Positions 14,634 through 20,040 of a DNA stretch of 20,040 nucleotides are shown here, one piece after another. Origin of the DNA: Flavobacteriales bacterium (GTDB taxonomy: Bacteria; Bacteroidota; Bacteroidia; Flavobacteriales; Crocinitomicaceae); assembly GCA_947375085.1 (NCBI GenBank), contig CANCEQ010000035.1, positions 1-20,040 of the forward strand, written 5' to 3'. The position numbers and the translations under genes are program-made. The notes under the pieces were generated by a model. That model did no database searches. It saw nothing but the letters and a program-made list of their open reading frames with translations, and had not been told where the DNA came from. Position 1 is the first letter of the stretch. Each line of letters starts with the position of its first letter.

Positions 14634-14939
14634 ATGGTAGACGAGATAATTATAAAGTCGTTAATAAAAGATGTAATCATAAATGAAAAACTACTAATTG
14701 GTTTAGAGGATTTAGGATTCAATACAATTTGTTACAACTTATCAATTAGGGATATAATATTGGATTTGTTAGAAATCGAAATTTCAGATGAATTTGTTGG
14801 AGAGTATTATTTGAAATTTTCAATAGTTGGTAAAATTGATCTTGATGATACCTCAAAATTGCAATTGACAATCGATACAATTTATTCTGATCTGATGCTT
14901 TTAAAAATATTAAATGTTATAAGTGATTCTGAACGATGA
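14634..14939 (+). CDS. Small acidic hypothetical protein
   Basis: A 101-residue acidic protein rich in Ile, Leu and Asp (MVDEIIIKSLIKDVIINEKLLIGLEDLGF... EFVGEYYLKFSIVGKIDLDD). It is predicted to be a compact alpha/beta fold without signal peptide. It is divergent from the polymerase-like gene and stands alone: 260 bases follow before the next gene. Those bases hold no ORF of note and no convincing terminator. Not recognised. An antitoxin or immunity role would fit its size and charge, but there is no evidence for it. Confidence 0.6.
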   Translation: MVDEIIIKSLIKDVIINEKLLIGLEDLGFNTICYNLSIRDIILDLLEIEISDEFVGEYYLKFSIVGKIDLDDTSKLQLTIDTIYSDLMLLKILNVISDSER

Positions 14940-15199
14940 ATCCATTGTTTAAATTTCAAATTAACGTAATGTTGTTTTTTAAACAAATAAAACAATTAAT
15001 GTTAATTAATTTGATAATAAAATAAGAATGAAGTAGAACAAAATAATTAAATAAATATTTTTTATATATCCAAACATCTAAAATTCAATTAGTTGAAAAA
15101 TTAACTTTAAAAAAATCGAAAATTAAATTAAAGTTTTTCAAACTTCTTGAATATAACTGTTGAGCACGGCAAAAAAAGCATTAAAAGCTCTTTTGGAAT

Positions 15200-15781
15200 A
15201 TGAAAAATAATTTAAAACAAACGACAAAAGTAACTTTCAAAGTAGAAAGTGAAGCAGTAGAAATGAATGTTGGGAAAAGTAAAAAATCCAACAAAAAATC
15301 AACAAAGGTGATTAAATCTGATGAAATTAAAAAGGACTATTTCATCAAAATCCCAAGGTATTTAATAAATAGAGTTAAGAGAATACCATCACCAATGTTA
15401 AAGGCAATTCATAAAGACAAAAAGGTTGCAATAGAAAGGATATTATATTTCGTAAGCACTATTTTCAATGAAAAAGACAATGGAGTATTTAAAAAATTAT
15501 ACTCTAAAATAATGAAAGAAAATTGTAGTAATTATTCATTAATCATTCAAGCATTAAGATGCGGTTTAAATTATGGAAGTGATTCGATTTTAATTTGCTC
15601 TGGAAGCTATGGAGACTATGCTATTGGAGGAGGTAGCTTGAAGTATATGATTCGAAAAAAATACGTAAAATATGGGTTCGAAAAATATAAATTGAAAGAC
15701 CCTCTTTCGATAAAAAGATATGAAAATAGAAAGGAAAATTATTTGAAATACATTAAAAATCAACTATCTAAACCATTTTAA
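15200..15781 (+). CDS. Basic hypothetical protein of the integration operon
   Basis: A 193-residue, strongly basic protein. The first 45 residues are a Lys/Ser-rich, probably disordered tail (VGKSKKSNKKSTKVIKSDE). A globular part then starts at KDYFIKIPRYLINRVKRIPSP and continues through helical stretches, the glycine-rich turn SGSYGDYAIGGGSL (about residues 134-147), and a basic C-terminus. The charge suggests DNA or RNA binding. It is the first gene of a tight operon with the small protein at 15787 (gap 5 bases) and the integrase, so a part in recombination, excision or replication is plausible. No known family is recognised. Confidence 0.7.
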   Translation: MKNNLKQTTKVTFKVESEAVEMNVGKSKKSNKKSTKVIKSDEIKKDYFIKIPRYLINRVKRIPSPMLKAIHKDKKVAIERILYFVSTIFNEKDNGVFKKLYSKIMKENCSNYSLIIQALRCGLNYGSDSILICSGSYGDYAIGGGSLKYMIRKKYVKYGFEKYKLKDPLSIKRYENRKENYLKYIKNQLSKPF

Positions 15782-15786
15782 GGCCT

Positions 15787-16134
15787 ATGGAGACAATAAC
15801 ACTTAAAGAAATCGTTAGCAGATTTCCATTCAAAGGCATTAGAAGTCTTAAAAGCTGGTGCCAAAGAAATGCAATTGATGTATACAACTTCGATAGGATA
15901 GAATTTTTATTAGAAAAAGAATTCATTTTGGTTTTCGAAAAACCATTCATCGATAAATTAAAAAGAAAATTTGGAGATAGTTGGGGTTCGGTTTATGAAG
16001 TTTATAAATCTGGCAATATTCAAGAGCTAGAAACATTAAACGAAAGCATTACTAAAAATCAATTTTACCCTAAATATAAATCCGAAAATAAAAATATAAA
16101 TAAATATAAAAATGAACTCTTTAAAACTTCCTAA
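15787..16134 (+). CDS. Small putative DNA-binding protein (excisionase candidate)
   Basis: A 115-residue protein whose N-terminal half, TLKEIVSRFPFKGIRSLKSWCQRNAIDVYNFDRIEFLLEKEF, reads like a winged-helix/MerR-like helix-turn-helix: a helix, a turn at FKGIRS, then a recognition helix SLKSWCQRN. The tail is Lys/Asn-rich. It overlaps the integrase start by 23 bases. Small helix-turn-helix proteins placed next to an integrase are often directionality factors, which is my inference here; no Xis family match is claimed. Confidence 0.65.
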   Translation: METITLKEIVSRFPFKGIRSLKSWCQRNAIDVYNFDRIEFLLEKEFILVFEKPFIDKLKRKFGDSWGSVYEVYKSGNIQELETLNESITKNQFYPKYKSENKNINKYKNELFKTS

Positions 16135-17425
16135 GAACAGACCCAACGGGATGTTTATTTATTGCCAAAAATGTAAATGCTATTTTGCAAATGATTCATC
16201 AACAAAGTTTAAAAAACATAGTTGTAATTCATCTGCAAAACTCAAATATGTGGCAAAAATCCATATACCCGGAACAATTAATAAAATTCGATTTAAAACT
16301 CTAACATCTGTTGATTTAAACGATGCTGTAATCGAATTTTATGAATATAAAAACTCGTTGAATAGCAACGGATATGATAAGCCTATTGGAGGTATGAACA
16401 CTCCTACTCTACTTGGCGATATAATGGCTGAATATTTAAGCTTTTTAGACAATGAGGGTGTTCCAATTCATAAGATTAAAGTTAGAAGCGATGGACACAA
16501 ATCAGAAGTAAAAAGGTATTTCAAATATTTTCTAGAGTGCCTCAGATTAAATGATTTCAAGGCTGAAAATTTCAAGTTTAATGCTATAAATGACGATGTT
16601 GTTGGAAAACTGCACACCTACCTGATTGAAGTTAAAAAATTTCAACCAAAAACGTATAATAAGTATATGGGGTGTATGAAACAATTAGCGAAATTTGCCA
16701 ATAAAAAATATAAAATTAATGTGACCGAAGCATTTGAAGTTAAACAATTAGCTAATCCCGAAAAAATAATTCATTCTGTTCGACCTAAAGATTTTGTCGA
16801 ATTATTAAAAATTATTTCACATGAAAGAGGAATCTGTACTTACTCAAATGGAGTGAAGAAAAATTTATATAGACCTTGGCTAAAAGAAGGATTTCTATTA
16901 GTTGCTCTGACTGGTAGACGTAGAGAGGAAATTGTAGAGTTGAAAAATGGAGATATTATTTTCACAAATGATGATTCGTCTGAAGGAGTGATATTATCAT
17001 CTAACTTAAAAGTCAATCGAATAAATCATAGTGAGGTGAATGTTATAAATGCAAAAATTCCAGTAACCAATGAAATAAAACAATTGCTTATAATTTTAAA
17101 ACACGATCCGAGTAAACCTAATGAATATCTATTCGCTAGGGATGAAACTAGATCGAGAAAAAATATAATGGATGATTTATCAAAAGCATTTAGCCACTAT
17201 TACAAACAATTAAATACGGGGAAAAATTTACAGTTAAAAAATCTAAGAAAAACTTTCACTACGATTGCAAGTATTCAATTAAAAGGCGATGCTAAAGAAT
17301 TAACATCACATGCAGATGATCAGGTATTAAATAGCCATTATGTTGATTTAGAAATTTATCGAGACAAAATGAAATTTGAACTGTTTGGAGAAGAAACTTA
17401 CAATGAAATTCTTAAGACTTTGTAA
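16112..17425 (+). CDS. Tyrosine recombinase (integrase) with N-terminal zinc-finger-like segment
   Basis: 437 residues. It catalyses site-specific recombination between the element and tRNA-Met. The catalytic residues are visible: Arg270 in LTGRRREEIVELK, Arg379 in LKNLRKTFTTIA, His400 in LTSHADDQ and the nucleophile Tyr410 in NSHYVDL. The first His of the usual H-x-x-R box is Lys376 here. A SAM-like core-binding domain covers about 98-215. The N-terminus has C18-x2-C21-x-C23...H36-x-C38, a probable zinc-binding knuckle that may recognise arm sites. The gene ends about 170 bases from the tRNA and points toward it, as expected for the element's own integrase. The 23-base overlap with the upstream gene indicates coupled translation. 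Confidence 0.93.
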   Translation: MNSLKLPKNRPNGMFIYCQKCKCYFANDSSTKFKKHSCNSSAKLKYVAKIHIPGTINKIRFKTLTSVDLNDAVIEFYEYKNSLNSNGYDKPIGGMNTPTLLGDIMAEYLSFLDNEGVPIHKIKVRSDGHKSEVKRYFKYFLECLRLNDFKAENFKFNAINDDVVGKLHTYLIEVKKFQPKTYNKYMGCMKQLAKFANKKYKINVTEAFEVKQLANPEKIIHSVRPKDFVELLKIISHERGICTYSNGVKKNLYRPWLKEGFLLVALTGRRREEIVELKNGDIIFTNDDSSEGVILSSNLKVNRINHSEVNVINAKIPVTNEIKQLLIILKHDPSKPNEYLFARDETRSRKNIMDDLSKAFSHYYKQLNTGKNLQLKNLRKTFTTIASIQLKGDAKELTSHADDQVLNSHYVDLEIYRDKMKFELFGEETYNEILKTL

Positions 17426-17427
17426 TT

Positions 17428-17547
17428 ATGAAAAGTGTAATCTCTAACGTAATGATTTTTTTGAGAAGTTTAAGATTTAAATATAGATTATTACTTAAAC
17501 CACAAATACCAAAAAAACACCATTCACTACGTCAATTCCCTACATAG
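17428..17547 (+). CDS. Very small ORF directly after the integrase
   Basis: 39 codons starting ATG two bases after the integrase stop. The product starts MKSVISNVMIFLRSLRFKYR and is basic with a short hydrophobic beginning. The spacing suggests coupling, but there is no family or ribosome-binding site to support it, and the region is expected to carry attachment-site DNA. Probably chance. Confidence 0.18.
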   Translation: MKSVISNVMIFLRSLRFKYRLLLKPQIPKKHHSLRQFPT

Positions 17548-17555
17548 ATGAATAA

Positions 17556-17589
17556 AAAAAGGGGCTCTTCTTTCGAAAAGCCCCTTTTT
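17556..17589. terminator. Terminator between integrase and tRNA-Met
   Basis: The arms AAAAAGGGGCT (17556-17566) and AGCCCCTTTTT (17579-17589) with a 12-base loop can act on both strands. It ends the tRNA-Met transcript (minus) and the integrase operon (plus). Its sequence differs from the GCCCA-type terminators at 2669 and 4601, so it came with the element. Confidence 0.88.
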
Positions 17590-17637
17590 ACTTGTAGCGA
17601 GACCGAGAGTTGAACTCGGGACCTCAGGGTTATGAAT
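17586..17637. repeat. attR: 52-bp direct repeat within intact tRNA-Met
   Basis: A perfect match to 4628-4679. It covers the tRNA 3' half up to the anticodon loop plus a few flanking bases. The crossover presumably lies within it, near the anticodon arm, where the two copies begin to diverge. Confidence 0.93.
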
Positions 17638-17668
17638 CCTGCGCTCTAACCAACTGAGCTATCTCGCC
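17595..17668 (-). tRNA. tRNA-Met (anticodon CAU)
   Basis: A 74-base gene on the minus strand. The acceptor stem GGCGAGA pairs with TCTCGCT (last pair G-U). The D arm is AGCTCAGTTGGTTAGAGC. The anticodon loop is TTCATAA in a CAGGA/CCCTG arm (top pair A-C). The T arm includes CCGAG-TTCAACT-CTCGG. The discriminator is A and CCA is not encoded. It reads as an elongator Met tRNA; a CAU tRNA-Ile2 cannot be wholly excluded. Its 3' half is supplied by the integrated element. Confidence 0.95.
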
Positions 17669-17684
17669 GTTTGGTTTGAGGGTG

Positions 17685-17714
17685 CAAATATAATAGTTTT
17701 TTCTTTTTAGACAA
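17685..17714 (-). promoter_or_regulatory. Promoter of tRNA-Met
   Basis: On the minus strand: TTG (17714-17712), exactly 19 bases, then TATATTTG (17692-17685), a full match to the Bacteroidota vegetative promoter TTG-N19-TAnnTTTG. Initiation would fall about 10 bases before the tRNA. In the remaining bases to 17971 I see no gene or convincing signal. Confidence 0.85.
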
Positions 17715-17971
17715 TTTTTGTATTCTAATAAATCAAAAAATATTTCACATCAATCAGTAAACACTTAATTATCAATTTAATAATTAGCTAAAATTATTTT
17801 AATCTTCTATTCATTTTTATCCCTTTTTGAATATTTAGTTATCGAAAAGCAATCTAAAATTAAGGCTAGATTAACAAATTTCGCTCTTAAAATTAAATGA
17901 AAGTTAAATAATCAACACCTTAAAAAATGACTGAATAATTAGGTTTAAATTCATTTAAAAATTGAAAATAA

Positions 17972-19498
17972 ATGAAAAAAACAATCAATAAAGTAGAAAT
18001 TAGGCACCTAAAAATAGAAGATTATGAAAGCTTAAAAACAGCCATGATCAGCTCTTATAATGACATGGAAAATGCTTATTGGAAAGTAAAACACATCAAA
18101 TTACTTCTCAAAAAATTCCCTCAAGGTCAATTGGTTGTAGTAGTAGATGATGTTATCGCAGGATGTGCATTATCCATTGTTGTTTCAGATGAAAAGGCAG
18201 AAAGTGATCACACGTATTTAGAAATAACAGACAATTATACCTTTAGCACTCACAATCCTTCGGGAAATATTTTGTATGGTATTGATGTATTCATCTCTCC
18301 TGATTTCAGAGGATTACGATTAGGGAGAAGATTATACGATGTCAGAAAAGAATTGTGTGAACAATTAAATCTAAAAGGAATTGCCTTCGGAGGTCGAATT
18401 CCGAATTATTCTAAATATTCCAGCCAGTTTACACCAAAAGAATACATCGATAAAGTAAAACTAAAAGAAATCTACGACCCTGTTTTAACCTTTCAATTGA
18501 GCAATGATTTCCACGTTTTAAAATTAATGACGGGTTATTTACCGAACGATACAAGTTCATTAGAATATGCTACCCTACTCGCTTGGAACAATATTTATTA
18601 TTCAAAAACAAATAACGACTTAAATACACCAAAAACCAATGTTAGGCTAGGTCTTGTTCAATGGCAAATGCGATCAATGAGCAAAATTGAAATCTTGTTC
18701 GAACAAATGGAATATTTTATTGATGCCGTTTCAGATTATAGTTGTGATTTCTGTTTGTTTCCCGAGTTCTTTAATGCTCCACTCATGGCAAAATACAACG
18801 AATTACCTGAATCTGAAGCCATTCGAAAACTTGCGGAATACACTGAACAAATCAAACTAAAATTTAAAGAGTTTGCTATTTCATACAATATAAATATCAT
18901 CACGGGTAGTATGCCTTTCGTAGAAAATAATTGCCTTTACAATGTCGGTTATTTATGTAGAAGAGATGGAAGTATCGAAGAATTTAGAAAAATTCATATT
19001 ACTCCAGCAGAATCATACGCTTGGGGAATGGTTGGTGGAGATAAAATTCAAACTTTTGATACCGATTGTGGAAAAATAGGAATCTTAATATGTTACGATT
19101 CTGAATTTCCTGAATTGAGTAGAATGCTTGCTGAAGAAGAAATGAAGATTTTATTTGTTCCATTTTTAACAGACACTCAAAATGGATTTCATCGAATTAA
19201 AAGATGTGCTCAGGCAAGAGCTATTGAAAATGAATGTTATGTAGCTATTGCAGGTAGCGTTGGTAATCTTCCTAAAGTAAGTAATATGGACATTCAATTT
19301 GCTCAATCTGCTGTTTATACTCCGTGTGATTTTGCCTTTCCTACTAATGGTATAAAAGCTGAAGCAACTCCAAATACTGAAATGATTTTAATTTGTGACA
19401 TCGATTTATCTCTTTTACAAGAACTTCATAATTATGGCAGTGTAACTAATTTAAAAGATAGAAGATTGGATTTATATTCGATCAACAGAAATAAATAG
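17972..19498 (+). CDS. GNAT acetyltransferase fused to a nitrilase-family amidohydrolase
   Basis: 508 residues, cytoplasmic. The N-terminal domain (about 5-215) is a GNAT acyltransferase with the acetyl-CoA loop R113-G-L-R-L-G118 after the strand ILYGIDVFISPDF. The C-terminal domain (about 222-500) is a carbon-nitrogen hydrolase with the Glu-Lys-Cys triad: Glu265 in LFPEFF, Lys340 in FRKIHITP and Cys374 in ILICYDSEFPE. This two-domain architecture is known in many bacteria, usually annotated as 'GNAT family N-acetyltransferase/carbon-nitrogen hydrolase'; the substrate is not established. It is core chromosome, outside the element, and monocistronic as far as visible, with 225 gene-free bases following. 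Confidence 0.92.
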   Translation: MKKTINKVEIRHLKIEDYESLKTAMISSYNDMENAYWKVKHIKLLLKKFPQGQLVVVVDDVIAGCALSIVVSDEKAESDHTYLEITDNYTFSTHNPSGNILYGIDVFISPDFRGLRLGRRLYDVRKELCEQLNLKGIAFGGRIPNYSKYSSQFTPKEYIDKVKLKEIYDPVLTFQLSNDFHVLKLMTGYLPNDTSSLEYATLLAWNNIYYSKTNNDLNTPKTNVRLGLVQWQMRSMSKIEILFEQMEYFIDAVSDYSCDFCLFPEFFNAPLMAKYNELPESEAIRKLAEYTEQIKLKFKEFAISYNINIITGSMPFVENNCLYNVGYLCRRDGSIEEFRKIHITPAESYAWGMVGGDKIQTFDTDCGKIGILICYDSEFPELSRMLAEEEMKILFVPFLTDTQNGFHRIKRCAQARAIENECYVAIAGSVGNLPKVSNMDIQFAQSAVYTPCDFAFPTNGIKAEATPNTEMILICDIDLSLLQELHNYGSVTNLKDRRLDLYSINRNK

Positions 19499-19723
19499 CA
19501 CATTAATTAAAATTTAAATACAACTTATGAACACATTTTTAAGTTAACTCAAAACTATTAAAAATATGAAATTCAAATAGTTAAACTACTAAAAAAATAA
19601 TTAAGTTAACAAAATACAATTAAAACACGTTTGATGTTCAACTCCCTAATTTCAAACAGATTGAACGGAAATTAGTATCTTGTCAAAACTTATAAAAAAA
19701 GTTCAGAAAATATCACACATAAA

Positions 19724-20040
19724 ATGGCAGGAAAAATAAAATTTGAATTAGAGTTTTTATTAAAAACATCTGGAAAAGCATTAGAAAATATGATTTTTAA
19801 TGCTGCTGGTTTGGCAGAATGGTTTGCTGATGATGTTAATATTAAGGATGATATTTTAACTTTCGAATGGGAAGGTAGCCAAGAAGACGCTCGACTTTTA
19901 ACAAAAAGAACTATCGACAAAATTAAATGGCAATGGATTAATGACGAAGAAGAAGGAATAGATTCTTATTGTGAACTTCGTTATGAAATTGACCCTATGA
20001 CAAAAGTGGTTATTTTATATGTTACCGATTTTGCTGAAGA
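19724..20040 (+). CDS. START/AHSA1-like domain protein, N-terminal part
   Basis: The first 105 residues of a protein that runs off the window. MAGKIKFELEFLLKTSGKALENMIFNAAGLAEWFADDV, then ILTFEWEGSQEDARLL, WQWINDEEEG and CELRYEIDPMTKVVILYVTDFAEE, follow the SRPBCC (START/Bet v1) pattern of a helix-grip fold with the usual 'LAEWFAD' turn. Such proteins bind hydrophobic ligands or, in the AHSA1 group, chaperones; the role here is unknown. The frame is open to position 20040, and the ATG at 19724 is the first plausible start. Similar START-like proteins of about 125-130 residues are common in Bacteroidota. Confidence 0.85.
   Translation, partial: MAGKIKFELEFLLKTSGKALENMIFNAAGLAEWFADDVNIKDDILTFEWEGSQEDARLLTKRTIDKIKWQWINDEEEGIDSYCELRYEIDPMTKVVILYVTDFAE

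Larger units (their letters stand above)
4628..17637. mobile_element. 13.0-kb integrative element inserted in tRNA-Met(CAU)
   Basis: It has direct-repeat ends of 52 bp (4628-4679 and 17586-17637), an intact tRNA-Met at the right end, and a tyrosine integrase reading toward that end. The element supplies the tRNA 3' half, so the gene is reconstituted after insertion. I see no relaxase, conjugation, capsid or portal genes. It is therefore a non-conjugative integrative element, a satellite, or one mobilised in trans. Cargo: XRE repressor, T9SS-secreted proteins, several unknown genes, non-coding repeats and a polymerase-like gene. Confidence 0.9.

Overview
The window looks like the chromosome of a Bacteroidota bacterium, most likely a flavobacterium-type member. 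The DNA is strongly A+T-rich. Two secreted proteins end in type IX secretion (T9SS) sorting domains with the YPNP/FPNP signature, and the tRNA promoter has the Bacteroidota form TTG-N19-TAnnTTTG. The species cannot be told from the sequence.

Layout. Positions 1-2616 are core chromosome on the minus strand: the N-terminal half of Lon protease, a transglutaminase-fold protein, and shikimate kinase (aroK), the last two overlapping by ATGA. Positions 17595-20040 are core again: a tRNA-Met(CAU) gene on the minus strand with a clear promoter, a GNAT acetyltransferase-nitrilase fusion, and the start of a START/AHSA1-like protein. Everything between (about 2.67-17.6 kb) appears to be inserted DNA stacked at the 3' end of tRNA-Met.

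Insertion 1 (about 2668-4646) carries a three-gene HipB-HipS-HipT (split HipA) toxin-antitoxin system. It lies between two near-identical 47-49 bp copies of a 'terminator plus tRNA-Met tail' sequence. Insertion 2 (4628-17637, 13.0 kb) is bounded by a perfect 52-bp direct repeat made of the 3' part of tRNA-Met, with a tyrosine integrase next to the intact tRNA: a standard integrative element.

From left to right, insertion 2 carries an XRE repressor; a three-gene operon ending in two T9SS-exported proteins; a set of unrecognised single genes separated by strong hairpin terminators (8976-12116), including one with a UVR-type motif and the 3' stump of a lost paralogue; two roughly 380-bp diverged non-coding repeats with covarying stems (12110-12904); a 463-471 aa protein with motifs reminiscent of a DNA-polymerase palm; and a rightward operon of a basic protein, a small putative DNA-binding protein and the integrase.

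How it fits together. The integrase module (15200-17425) would mobilise the element. The polymerase-like gene and the adjoining structured non-coding repeats are the least explained and most interesting part, possibly a replication module or an RNA-linked system. The secreted and anonymous genes look like accessory cargo with turnover. All function calls beyond Lon, AroK, HipBST, T9SS cargo, integrase, tRNA and GNAT-nitrilase are tentative.
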